DNA from: Gymnothorax reevesii
Taxonomy: Eukaryota; Chordata; Actinopteri; Anguilliformes; Muraenidae
Reading direction: 5' to 3'
DNA: 64,000 bases
NCBI GenBank assembly: GCA_029721435.1
Contig: CM056576.1
Location: 65,677,876-65,741,875 of the forward strand
Positions within the stretch are counted from its first letter, which is position 1; the number at the start of each line of letters is the position of its first letter. The notes beneath the pieces were generated by a model, which made no database searches, was not told where the DNA came from, and saw only the letters and a program-made list of their open reading frames with translations. This document shows, piece by piece, positions 31,676-43,225 of the stretch. Made by a program: the position numbers and the translations under genes.

Positions 31676-33589
31676 TTACATAATGAACACCCTAATATTG
31701 TCTTTGAACAATTACAATTGGGTATTTAATGGTGCTTCTGCAAGTTATAAATCATTCAGTACAGTAATATTGCCATCTATGACTCAGGGATCTGTCAGTA
31801 TTAGGAAAATCTTATTTTAATGATGATGTTGAAAAGTGGAAAGTGCATTGCTCGAAGTAATCAATTAATGTTAAAAATCTTCCTGATGTCCACTAACTTG
31901 ACAACCAATATTCCCTTCACTGGTTTATGCAGTATGTGAGATCAGAGTTGATCTCAAGAAAGTTCAGACATTATCTGGAAGCCATTCTCTAGGTATGACA
32001 TTTTGTTGAGGAGAGAAACAGAACTAAGTAAATGTGATCTGAAAAGCCAATGAGCAGCAGGAAGAATGGGCACCATACATTTGAGCCATTGGAACAACAA
32101 TTTATTATTAATCTTTCCTCCTCTCCTCTAACAGAATCCGGCTGTCCAGAAGAGCATTTATGCCATGCATGTTTTATTCACTACATTTGGCTGGAGAGAT
32201 AGCGGTTTATTTCAGAAAATACAATGGCTGCCAAGTGAGCAGACTCTTTCATTGAACTCCACCACCTGTTAGATGGGTCTGAAAAAACCTCAGTAGTTTT
32301 ACATCAACATTCTTTTATCTGTATTTCATAAATTTGCTATGCTACTGGGATTTCAATCATTTTCTGAAATGCCTTTAATAAAATTACCGATGAATTGCAT
32401 CCTTTGTGATGACAGTTTGCAGGCTTGCTTTCCAGCTGCAGTGAGAAATGCCATTGTGAGCAAGAAGTCTATTTTAATGTAAACAGACTGTTTTCTTGTC
32501 AGTTCTCAAACTACCACTCTGAATAACTCACATGACATTGTCAAGGTTAACAGATGCACAGCATCCTCAGGGGAGAAATGTGACTAAAAGCTTTTACTTA
32601 CTAGCCCTAAGCCAGTCCCTGACCATCATTTGTATAGGGGTAACCAAATAGCGTCTGGAAAAAAAGAATATTTCATTAGGTTGTGCAAGTTAATTGAACA
32701 GTTTATGTACTCTGAGTAACATAGCACTAGAGCATATTGTAGCGAAAGCATTAATACATTGAAAATGCGCCTATTAGGATGACAGCTTTGGAGGTGCAAA
32801 AGAATAACAGTTATCACTTGGCAGAGTCAGATCTCACCCCATCTGCTGAGACTTTGCATATATTTTCAGCTTCCTGAGCAATGATTAGGGCTGTCAGAAC
32901 CTCTTTAACCTTCTAACTGCAGGTCCCAACTGGCCCTAATTAGAGATTAATGATTTCAAAAGATGCAGACTGTGATGGAACAGTCTCTACAGTTTGTGTA
33001 CAAATTAAGCACCAATTACTTCAAGCATCTCTTGCATTGTCATCGTATACTGGAATTTTGATTCAAAAGAGAAATGTTGTAAGATGACTGAAACGTCTTT
33101 TAATTTCATCTGCACACTTCTGGAGCAGTGAAATATATAATACAGCTGAGTTCCCACCCCGCCTTGCCACTAACACTACCACAAACATGAATACTCCCTC
33201 AAATACTGTTAATATCTATGCATCAATTGATAAAACAGCTTATTGTTGATATTCACTGTTTCATGAGAAATAATTCACTCAATTGACTGCATCCGCTGTC
33301 ACAAAAGACATCAATGTTACCTATTAAATTTTCCCTATTGATCTAATAATCCAGCCATTCATGCCTGCACATAACACTGCAGAGGACACACTTGAAGTCC
33401 CGCATCTTTCAGCAGGAAAAAAACTGTTCGCTGGTAAATCTAAACATTACCTTTGAATAAGAGGTGATTAATCATTCATCAAATCTCTTTGATTTGCATC
33501 TGTGATATGCAGTGTCTGCCATTTCCTCAATAGGACATAAATTTATGTAATATTTAGAGCGTGTTTGTGTCTTTACTGGGCTCAAATAT
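31676..33589. other. Unique-looking sequence, no gene recognised
   Basis: No repeats from elsewhere in the window appear. Frames are short and without motifs. This is among the least repeat-laden parts of the window. Confidence 0.4.
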
Positions 33590-33880
33590 TGGCCACGTTT
33601 CTCGCGAAGTGCTTTGAGGCCATCTGGATATGAGCGCGACGCTCCCGTGTGCGCGAGGGCAGGCCCAGATGACGGCCGCCCCAGAGACCGATCATCCACA
33701 CTGCATCGGGGGATCAGACAGCATGCAGAGAAGGAAAGAGAATACAAAGGACACACTTCTGCCAGATCAGAGCATCAAAAGCTCTCTGAGATGAGTACAC
33801 CGTGCATGAGTCCCAGAGTCACTCTCACACTAATTTGAGCTGGCTTGGAGGACATAGTCTTTCACTGAGTATTTAAAGCC
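33590..33880. promoter_or_regulatory. CpG-richer block followed by a TATA-like box
   Basis: 33590-33700 contains many CpGs (CGCGAAG, GAGCGCGACGC, GTGCGCGAGGG, GACGGCCGCCCC) in an otherwise AT-rich region. GAGTATTTAAAGCC lies ~170 bp further right at ~33868. The block has overlapping short frames on both strands without recognisable motifs. It could be a regulatory element or the edge of an exon; the sequence does not decide. Confidence 0.25.
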
Positions 33881-36393
33881 TTGCTCTGTGGACCGCCAGG
33901 TTGGGTTGCACTTTTAGCCAGGTGGCCTGTCAGCCATCACAGAGTGTTGCTTCTGGGAATGTTGCTCTGTTGTGGATTCAGATTAGAGGAAGATCTGTCT
34001 CTCAGTGAAGGTGGGATACCTTCAAAGGCTAGCCCTTCACAATAAGGCTCTGTTGTGCGTTCTGTTGACAGGCCTTAACTTTGGCCTTAAGAATTCATAC
34101 CTACTTATACCTATAACCTTCAATGATATGCCATCGGACTATAAAAACCCTTCTGTAAACTTTCCGTATAACACCAGATTACTGCAAAGTGATTCTCATT
34201 AACTTTTCCTAATTATCAATCAAACATTAATTTGCTCAATTGTGTAGACTATTTGTTAGAATTAAGTTTGTTCGATTTTTTTAGTAAACGGGTCATCAAA
34301 TATTGGAATATTTTACCTTATCAAGTTTTCACCTAGCATAAATTCCTTCAAATCAAGTCTGCACTTTTTCAAAAAGCAAAATCCAGATTCTTCTCATGGC
34401 TTTGGGCACCGATCGCAGGAAATGTTTAATCGCATTGCAGATAAAAAAGAACATGTAAATTTCTTAGACTGAACCCAGAGGTTGTTATGCGTGAGCATGT
34501 TTATGTGTAGTTTAAATTTTTAAAAAAAATTCTTTTTGAACTTTTTTTTTTTTCGTATGTTTTTACTTCATGGAATATTCTATGCATTGTAAAAATGTAA
34601 TTGATATTTGTGATGCCCAGGGTGGCATAATAAAGTTATCTTATTTTAACAGCCAATTTGTTTTTTTTTTTGGGGGGGGGGGCATTACTGTACATTACTA
34701 TGCATTACATAGGCTATTTATCAGACATTTTCTTCAGATTGATGACATAAAATGCAAATATGCCTTTCAAAAATTCTGAATTAATTTTGCGCCAAGTTTC
34801 CATTGGCCAAGGATTTAAAAAACCAACAAAGACTTTTTAAATTTGTTCTTTTTTACAAGATTAAAGAGAGAGGGAATGAACACCAGAGTAGGAGAATTGC
34901 TGACTAAGGTAAAAATTCAAACGTAGAAAAGGGCAGTGGCACACTCATAGCCACGATAGGATAATGAACAGTTTACTAAATTATTCAATTATCAGTGTTC
35001 AAGATGAAAAACAGTAGTAATTCAATGGATATAGAGGATCTTATAGGAATGGTTGTGTCACATGAAAGTTATGACACGAGTTTAGTGAAGTTTGGGTTTG
35101 TTGCAATCTTTAGAAATTCTGTTCAAAGATTGTGTTAAACGTGAAATAAAATAGAGAACAAACATAATTTTGGTTGGTACTTTAAAGGTAATTCCCATTA
35201 TATGTTACCACTGTGTTAACTCCATCACTCTGGTGTTCTGTTAGTTTGTGAGTCACAAACATTCGCATTTGAACTAGCAACGGTTTCCTAATTCTCAGTC
35301 AACTTAGTAGCTAACTAATGTTAGTGTGCTAGCTAAAAAACTAACTTGACATAAATGGTTATGAAAATTTATTGCGTGCATGCTAACAAGCTAGCTAAGG
35401 AACATTAACCTAATTGTGAGAGTGGCTAGCTTGCTACAGTGCAAAGGCATACCGATTTAACTAACTCTACATTTGGTATTCAGTTTTGTTAAATATTAAC
35501 AGCTTGTCTAAATGTAAGGGATTTTTACCCATGCTTAAGCCAGTTAAATTTTTGCAAAAGTGATATGGACCTTGAGTAATTTAAAAAATTTATCATGAGC
35601 TGGGATGTCTGTAAAGTACTAAAGTTATGCGTTGATAATTATTATTGCATTGTGGTAATGAGTGTGCTACTGTGCTTCCCTGAAAATGTAGCCAATTCTT
35701 TTAAACACTGAAAATATTTAGATTAAGAGCAATATTAAAATTAATCAGCCTACATTGCTGAAAAACAATGCTAAAATGGGAGAGGGAATTTAGTGAAAGT
35801 TTTGGATTGATTAATTATTTTTATTATTGCCCATCTTTGCAATATCAAAATTAAGTACATTGTCAAAGTAGCCTGTGATCTCTTTGTCATTTCTTGATTT
35901 TTTTAATCATTGTAGGTATATTAGATATATTGGTCTTGATTATTCATTAAATAATATAGAGTTTTCACTTTCGGTCAGGTGTGTTAGTTGAGCTGGTCAA
36001 AAGTCAGTTTCTGTCCAGTCATTCTTGACTTTAGCTTCTTCCACCACCCAAGTAGTGAGTTTTCATCACAAACGCAGCGTTCATTCATTTCTCAGGCTGC
36101 ATGCCCTCTACACTGCTCCTACTTTGGTCCACTAAAAATTCAGCTTTTCATCTACAAGTTGTATGACAATTTCTTTTGGTTTTTGCAAGGATGATTGCTC
36201 TTAAGGTAAACCTTTGATGTCATTATTGGGCTTTTTTCACTTACCCTCCTATTTGAAGCTAATCTGGCCCACTTTCAATGGAGGTTGTGGTTTCTCACTC
36301 TCTAAAAAGGAGTTTTTATAATGTTCACAGATAAAATATCAAGGGTCATCCTTCCTCCATCTGCCGCAATTTGGCAGAGTCATTTGGGGTCAT
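33881..36393. other. No gene recognised; simple-sequence runs
   Basis: Holds a T run followed by a G run at ~34660-34682, repeated TAGCTAAC/GCTAGCTA motifs at 35290-35420 similar to those near 270 and 2350, and otherwise AT-rich sequence without matches. Confidence 0.45.
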
Positions 36394-36900
36394 TGATGGA
36401 TAGATAGATAGATGAACTTTATTTCGGTGTCACTCGACAACACACAATAAAAAAATAAATGATTCGTATTTAAAAAATACAATACAGAGGTACATAAATA
36501 CAGTGTTTGTTACAAATTACCCCACTCCCCTTGACAAAATTAAAAGTGTTGGGGACACCAACTTGAAAAAAATCATGAAAAAATTATATAAACATGTACA
36601 CTATGATACTAAGAAAGCAAAAACACAAACAGTTGTTTTATAAATTGGAGCTTGTGAAAAGCAGTCTTCTATTTAGGATGAGGTGGCAGGCTTTGGCACA
36701 TTTGTTGATGCAATGTTTACCAGATAAAATTACACACAAATTATTTGTATCATCGAGATCATTAAAATTAACAATATAGTGGGATAGAGTACAAAATATT
36801 TCATCACGAATGTCCACATAAATGTCACAGTCAAAAAGAACATGGGCTTCTGATTCAATGGAGCCATTATTGTATACTGTACGTTAACGTCTATTCACCT
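36394..36900 (-). mobile_element. 3' end of a LINE with (GATA)n tail
   Basis: On the minus strand a coding remnant (36865 to 36638) is followed by ~240 bp of 3' untranslated text. It ends ACACCGAAATAAAGTTCATC and then ATCTATCTATC repeats, a usual way for fish non-LTR retrotransposons to end. Everything upstream of the extreme C-terminus is absent, consistent with 5' truncation. Confidence 0.7.
36638..36865 (-). pseudogene. LINE ORF2 C-terminal fragment
   Basis: The frame begins GSIESEAHVLFDCDIYVDIR and ends in a basic NRRLLFTSSNL before TAA at 36640-36638. The E.HVLFDC..Y...R motif is the cysteine-containing C-terminal segment found after RT in many LINE ORF2 proteins. About 75 codons are open but there is no start and no catalytic domain. 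Confidence 0.65.
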
Positions 36901-37149
36901 GTTTCTACTGCTAAAGGAGCAAAAATCTACATCGTTGGTCACTGTATCCAGATACTTCAGTGGATTGATGAAAGATAGTTGAAATGATCCTTGTGTCAAG
37001 TCACGTATGCCCCCTACAGGTGGTGGTGGGGGGGGGGGTCAAAAGTCATCCACCATGTTTAGCGGAGACATAATTTACACATCATGTAAATCCAAGTTTA
37101 TCTTATTCTGTTGTGTAATTATCATGCTTTTTTAATTTGGTTTTTTTTT

Positions 37150-37990
37150 TTTCCTGTTCATTGCTTAGTTTAATGTTTGATTGTATTAGTTTAGTGTTTT
37201 GCTTTCTGTTTGTGCTTTCTTTTCCTAAGATTTTTTTGGGGGGATTTTCCCTTTATTAGATAGTAGTCAGTGGAAAAGGACGGGAAAAGTGGGATAAGAT
37301 ATGCGGGATAATGGCCCGAGCCAGAATCGAACCTAGATCGCCGTGGGAAGATCCTAGCTTTATGTGGTGTGCACAGTTAAGCCGATGTGCCACCGCGCGC
37401 CCCTCTTTGTGCTTTCTTTTTTATTCCCTCAAGTGCACCTTCCTTTGTTCAGTATTTAATTGATTGATTACTTCCCCATTTGAAGCCACGCCTCCTTGCA
37501 TGCTTGTCCTCCTCTGCATACCAGTAGTCTATTTGATTTGCTCCTCTGCTCTCCCTTTATATACCCCTCTGTGTGCATTCTTTCTTGACGAGTTTGCTTG
37601 CCACAATTTCTTTGTTAGCTATGAGTGTTTCCTAGTTCTAGTCTTAGGTTCCTAGTCTTAGGTTACAGTCCGGGTTTGTCCATCTCATTTAAGATTATTG
37701 CTTTGACCACAGTGCATGATTGATTACCTGTGTTTGATTTCTGCTCTCTCTTTTTGGACTACCAATTTGTTCTGTGATTTGGCTTAGGCTTACGTACTTT
37801 CTGGTTGGACTGTCTCATCATTAGGACTCTGGAATACCCTTCTGTGCTAAAATATCAACGCAAGTTTTTTTACTCTGCCTATCTGACCACGTCTTTCAAT
37901 ACAGTCACTGAACTGAATTTAAGTCTGTGAATGAGTTTTGTGTGTGCTCCCTGTCAGTACCAATGGTCAGCTGACCCTCATACAAAACAA
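37150..37990 (+). mobile_element. LTR-like sequence hosting a SINE
   Basis: CT-rich text with CTTTATATACCCCTCTGTGT (~37555) followed by cytosine-rich 5'-leader-like sequence and ending near TGTGTGTGCTCCCTGTCAG resembles fish Gypsy LTRs such as those at 16498 and 22817. Exact ends are not resolved and no copy exists elsewhere in the window. The class is inferred from style. Confidence 0.35.
37224..37405 (-). mobile_element. tRNA-headed SINE with 15-bp TSD
   Basis: TTTGTGCTTTCTTTT occurs at 37209-37223 and 37406-37420. On the minus strand the unit opens with a tRNA-like head. The A-box-like GTGGCACATCGGCTTAA is near 37395-37378 and the B-box-like TAGGTTCGATTCTGG is near 37336-37322, the spacing expected of an internal pol III promoter. 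The 3' end lies against the left TSD. It was presumably mobilised by LINE reverse transcriptase. Confidence 0.8.
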
Positions 37991-38418
37991 TGACTTTCTC
38001 TTTTAGAACACGCAATGCATGTGATGACATCACCTGCGTAAACAAAGCATCATCATCACACAGCAGAGGTGCGGACATTTCCTGTCCCAGGTTATAATAA
38101 AAGGAGAAAATTGTTTATCTCTTTTTTTCCCTTGCGCCTTTGGGCAAGACACACCGAGCATAAGGACTGCGCTTGTTTCTGGAGTCCACACACACTGTTC
38201 CATGCGGCCTACCTTCCACCTGAGTGCTCACAACTCTGGAACTAAAATTCAGGATTGCAAGTCTCTCTAACTAGATATACAATTGAAATTACCTTTGGTG
38301 GTGGATACAGCAAAAAGGCATTGCTTCTCAACGTGCACAGAGGACCTTGGATCTTCAAATCACCGCTGAAAATTTTCACAGCGCCGCCATGCCAAGAATG
38401 TGTAGTACTGCAGACTTG
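37991..38418. other. No recognisable feature
   Basis: Short stretch containing a GATGACATCACC motif near 38034 and no coding or repeat signal. Confidence 0.35.
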
Positions 38419-38435
38419 ACAACATCAAGTTGAAC

Positions 38436-39065
38436 TTGATGTCCTATTAGAAATGTACATTTGTCAAAGAGAATATTTATTGAAGGCAAACAATCATACA
38501 TTGAGTTTGGCGGCGTGGCTCTGTTCGAGAGATCCCTGCCCGTCCAGCATAGAGCCGAAGGCAGGGAGCTCCAATTAACCCCCCCCTCCATAGAACAGAG
38601 CCTACAGTAACAATGACCTCAAAAGGAAGAGACATTGTGATTGAATAGCAGTTTAGTCATGAAAGAACAGGATTACAGAATGCTAAATATAGACGGGAGG
38701 AGCTGGGGAGGAGGAGGGTTGTTAAGCATACATGCTGTAAGAGCCCCTTCTCTTAATGTGAGCTTAATATGCATTACTTATATTTTTACTTATCAGTCAA
38801 GCAATCATGTGACAGCAAATCAGAAAACATTCATGAGCATATATGTGATTCTCCAGCGTGAGAAGCGGCTCCTATAGGTTAGGAAGCTTGACTTCAAGGC
38901 TATCAGAATTTACGTCAAGCTCCATTTCTAATAGGACACTTTGTGAAAGAGAACATTTATTGAAAGTATATAAACATACATTAAGTTTGGTGGCATGGCT
39001 CTGTTTGAGGGATCCCCGCCCAGCCAGCGTGGAACAGAAGTTTGCAATTAACCCCCCAAAACAGA
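38436..39065. repeat. Pair of ~155-bp direct repeats
   Basis: 38440-38590 and 38925-39065 match in order: AAAGAGAA.ATTTATTGAA, CATACATT.AGTTTGG, GGC.TGGCTCTGTT, GATCCC.GCCC, then CAATTAACCCCCC. The second abuts the satellite. They may be fragments of one older element flanking ~330 bp of other DNA. Confidence 0.6.
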
Positions 39066-39352
39066 ATCATGCTGGCATAAGCCAAAAGATGAAATATGAA
39101 GCTTCCATAGTTTTAGAGGCAACCCGGGGGCTGGCACAATTTCTCTTGAGCCAAATACGAGAGAAATACTCCATGTGAAGTGTACTATGTGTAGTGACAG
39201 CCCGGCGGCTGGAAGGATTTCTCTTGAAGCCAAATACAAGAGGAATATTCTACGTGATGCGTACCACACGTCCGCCCGGCAGCTGGCACAATTTCTATTG
39301 AAGCCAAATACAAGAGAAGTATTCGATGTGAGTGCATTATGTGTAGTGACAG

Positions 39353-42338
39353 TGTTGTGTTCCGTGGTCTGTGTCTGGTTAGTTAATTTTATTTTGGTAT
39401 GTCAGTTTTTAGTCCATTTCTTAGTGTTCACATTTCATTCCTTTCCCGTGTTAGTCCAGTCTACGTTTTACCCATGTACTGTCTTTGCTTTCTCCCCGGT
39501 CGCGTCATTGTTTTTAGCAGTTTTTGTCTTAATTGATTGTGGCACTGTTTCGGGTGATTTAAAGGATTCCGGGTTTCGTCCTTCCTTCTGTTCTCGTTTG
39601 CTACTTTCCCTTTGCTTTCCTATATGTACTAACACTACTAACAGTTTGTTGTTTTCTAAAAATGACTAACCAAACTAACATTGTATATAATACTAATCTA
39701 CTAACGAGCACTGGGGATTGTATAGCTGCACTTACTAATTGACTAATTATCTCTCAGCAGTCCCCCTGTTCTTGTCTCCGCCCCTTGCTTTTCTATTCAC
39801 TGGCTTTGCTAAATTTTCTGCAGACCCTCTGGATTCTTATTATCTATTCTGGCTCTTATTCTGTACACTTAGGAGTCTTTTTATCCAGTTTATTTATCCT
39901 GTCTTTGGGATTGTCTTGTGATCCCCGTTTATGTTTATCAGTTTCATGTAATTGGTTTCCCTCGTGTTCCACCCCTCTAGCAAGCCAGTCAGATCTGACT
40001 TCGCTCCCACTCCCGCTCACACCTCTCCCGGCCCTGTGCACTATCCTCTGGTCCCCTCATCTTCTGGGTGTTTTTTTCAGCCGCATCTCCAGCCCAGCCT
40101 GCCCTTCCTGCTGCCTCCAGCCCCTGGTGCTCCCTGTCTTCGAGTTCTGAGCCCTGTGTGCTACCTGCCCTGAGCCCTGCCTGCTTCCTGCCCTGAGCCC
40201 TGCGTGCTTCCTGCCCTGAGTCCTGTGTTCTAGTCACCTTCGCTGTTTCTCAAGCCAGCATTCCTGCCGTCCTGTCTGCCCCCCTCCTGATGTTCTCCCT
40301 TACCCTTTTCCTGGCCAGCTGTGCTGCCCAAGTTAGCCATCTGCTTGCTGTGCCCACTGTCTCGTCTTGTGCCTTCCTTCTGCTAGCTTTCCGAGTGTCC
40401 CCTAGCTTTCCGAATGTCCCCTAGTCCCTAGTGTGCCCTTATTCCAAGTTGTCCTGAGTCTGCCCCTGTTTTCTGTTTTTCTGGATTCCTCAGTTATCCC
40501 CCGTTCAGTGCTTGGCACGGTGTCTTATTTGGCCAGAGCGCCCCATTTTTTTCCCCTGTCTTATTCTGAGTTTGGTTTAATAAATTATTATTTTGGATCC
40601 CCGCACCTGGCGTCTCAATCCCCTTTTGTCTCCTCCAGTTCCCTTTGTTTCTAGCTCCTAGTCCAGTTCCAAGTTTTTCTAGTGTGTTTCCTTTCTGTTT
40701 TCTTAACAGAAGTCAGATCTCCCGAGACGCCAGCGGGATCCCCTCTTTAGTTGCCCCTTTTTCTTTAATCGCCCCCTCCCCGTGTTTCCGAGTTCCATGT
40801 TTTCCTGTGATTCAGAGTTTCATGTTTCCCCGTGTTCCATGCTCCCCTGTGTTTTCTGGAGTTCCCTTGTGTTCCGAGTTCCACGTTTTCCTGAGGTTCC
40901 GTGTTTTCCTGAGGTCTCTGTTCCCGTGATGTTTCCTGTAAGGGCCAGGTGGCGCTTTTTTAAGGGGGGGGTACTGTTTTGTTCCGTGGTCTGTGTCTGG
41001 TTAGTTAATTTTAGGTTTTTATTTTGGTATGTCAGTTTTTAGTCCATGTCTTAGTGTTCACATTTTATTCCTCTCCCGTGTTAGTCCAGTTCACGTTTTA
41101 CCCATGTACTGTCTTTGCTTTCTCCCCGATCGTGTCATTGTTTGTAGCAGTTTTTGTCTTAATTGATTGTGGCAGTGTTTTGGGTGATTTAATGGATTCT
41201 GGGTTTCGTCCTTCCTTCTGTTCTCGTTGGCTAGTTTCCCCTTGCTTTCCTATATGTACTAACACTACTAACAGTTTGTTGTTTTCTTAAAATTACTAAC
41301 CAAACTAACATTGTATATAATACTAATCTACTAATGAGCACCGGGGATTGTATAGCTGCACTTACTAATTGACTAATTATCTCTCAGCAGTCGCCCTGTT
41401 CTTGTCTCCGCCCCTTGCTTTTCTATTCACTGCTTTGCTAAATTTTCTGCAGACCCTCTGCATTCCTATTATCTATTCTGGCTCTTATTCTGTACACTTA
41501 GGAGTCTTTTTATCCAGTTTGTTTATCCTGTCTTTGGGATTGTCTTGTGATCCCCGTCTGTGTGTTAATGTTTATCTGTTTCATGTAATTGGTTTCCCTC
41601 GTGTTCCACCCCTTGTTAATTATATTAAGTTCCTGCATCTGTGTCTGTGTGTTCCCCCTGCCTTTATCTGTCAGCCTCTCTAGCAAGCCAGTCAGATCTG
41701 ACTTCGCTTCCACTCCCGCTCACACCTCTCCCGGCCCTGTGCACTATCCTCTGGTCCCCTCATCTTCTGGGTGTTTTTTTCAGCCGCATCTCCAGCCCAG
41801 CCTGCCCTTCCTGCTGCCTCCAGCCCCTGGTGCTCCCAGTCTTCGAGTTCTGAGCCCTGTGTGCTACCTGCCCTGAGCCCTGTGTTCCAGTCGCCTTCGC
41901 CGTTTCTCAAGCCAGCATTCCTGCCGCCCTGTCTGCCCCCCTCCTGATGTTCTCCCTTACCCTTTTCCTGGCCAGCTGTGCTGCCTGAGTTAGCCATCTG
42001 CCAGCTGTGCCCACTGTCTCGTCTTGTACCTTCCCTCTGCTAGCTTTCCGAGTGTCCCCTAGTCCCTAGTGTGCCCTTATTCTGAGTTGTCCTGAGTCTG
42101 CCCGTTTTCTGGATTCCTGAGTTCTCCCCTGTTCAGTGCTTGGCATGGTGTCTTATTTGGCCAGAGCACCCCGTTTTTTCCCCTGTCTTATTCTGAGTTT
42201 GGTTTAATAAATTTTTACTTTGGATCCCCGCACCTGGCGTCTCACTTTTGTCTCCTCCAGTTCCCTTTGTTTCTAGCTCCTCGTCTAGTTCCGAGTTTTT
42301 CCGAGTTCCTAGTGTGTTTCCCTTCCGTTTTCTTAACA
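39353..42338 (+). mobile_element. Compact non-autonomous LTR retrotransposon, family B relative
   Basis: The 5' LTR 39353-40708 and 3' LTR 40975-42338 both run from TGTT to AACA and are nearly identical apart from an ~65-bp indel (41614-41677) and small changes. They share the family B core (ACATTGTATATAATACTAAT). Only 266 bp lie between them, with no gag or pol frame, so it must have moved with proteins from another element. AATAAA signals lie near 40580 and 42206. Flanks GACAG / GAAAC match at only three of five positions; the satellite shows that bases were lost at the right edge. Confidence 0.85.
40962..40971 (+). promoter_or_regulatory. Polypurine tract before the 3' LTR
   Basis: AAGGGGGGGG followed by TAC lies immediately upstream of the 3' LTR start at 40975. 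This is the position and composition of the plus-strand primer of LTR retrotransposons. It shows that the short interior keeps a replication signal. Confidence 0.75.
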
Positions 42339-42479
42339 GAAACACAATTTCTCTTGAAGCCAGACACAAGAAAAATATTTATGTGACGTGTACTACATGT
42401 CATGACAGCCAGGCAGCTGGCACAATTTCTTATGAAGCCAAATACAAAAGAAATATTCCATGCGAAGTTGTGTAATCAT

Positions 42480-43080
42480 TTTTATATTGATTCATTTAAT
42501 TATTATTTATTCCATTTAAGTATTATTTATTGTTTATCCTTGCTTGCTCTTATTGAGCTTTTCTTAGGGCCTCAGTGTGTACTCTTGCAGGTTTCTGGGC
42601 CTGCATAACTGTAGTTTCCATAAATATGACTAAGGCAAGATGTTCTTTCTTTCTCTCAGTTTATGTGTTTACAGAAGACAGAGTGCTAGGGAGAGCCCCG
42701 GAATGTGAACAAGACGACTTGCAGATATGATAGGGAGGAATCACCTGTCTTCTCTACGGGATGTGTACGCATAACTCAAGGGCGGCTTGGCATGGGTTGA
42801 GTGCGACTGCAGGAGTCTTCCAGATTACATCATGATGTCTAAATCAGCATGGGGGGAGAAGAACGTAACAATGTTTTCCTACATAAGCCACACAATCAGA
42901 AACTGTCTTTATCCTTGTTTGACTGGACTTGTTGTGTGCAAGGATCCTTCTCTGCAGATGAAGTAAACTGACCTTGATTTGGATATTGCACTCTCTACCT
43001 CCATCTAATTTCTTTTGGAGTCGTTTGAGTTCTATTCAGAGGTTAATACCAGGGGTATTATGCCAAAATATTCCTACTAC
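42480..43080 (+). other. LTR-like segment between satellite blocks, unclassified
   Basis: Foreign to the satellite on both sides. It contains TGTGTACTCTTGCAGG near 42570, CCTACATAAGCC near 42878 and a CAGATGAAGTAAACTGACCT end-like segment near 42955, reminiscent of a retroviral-type LTR with promoter and R/U5. I could not fix the ends, and no internal region or second copy is present. Confidence 0.3.
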
Positions 43081-43225
43081 TAAGTGTCGTGACAGCCCGG
43101 CAGCTGGCACTATTTCTCTTGAGCGAAATACAAGAGAAATATTCTATATGAAGTGTTCAATGATCCGTGACAGCGCAGCGGCTGGGACAATTTCTCTTGA
43201 AGCCAAACACAAGAGAAATATTCTT

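Noticed and set aside
37224..37405. tRNA-like A and B boxes suggesting a tRNA gene
   Set aside because: The unit has a SINE body and a 15-bp target duplication, so it is a tRNA-derived retroposon. The same reasoning applies to 50456-50760.
39175..39669. 164-codon open frame
   Set aside because: It starts in satellite DNA and ends in the LTR of a non-autonomous element, so it is a chance reading across a junction.
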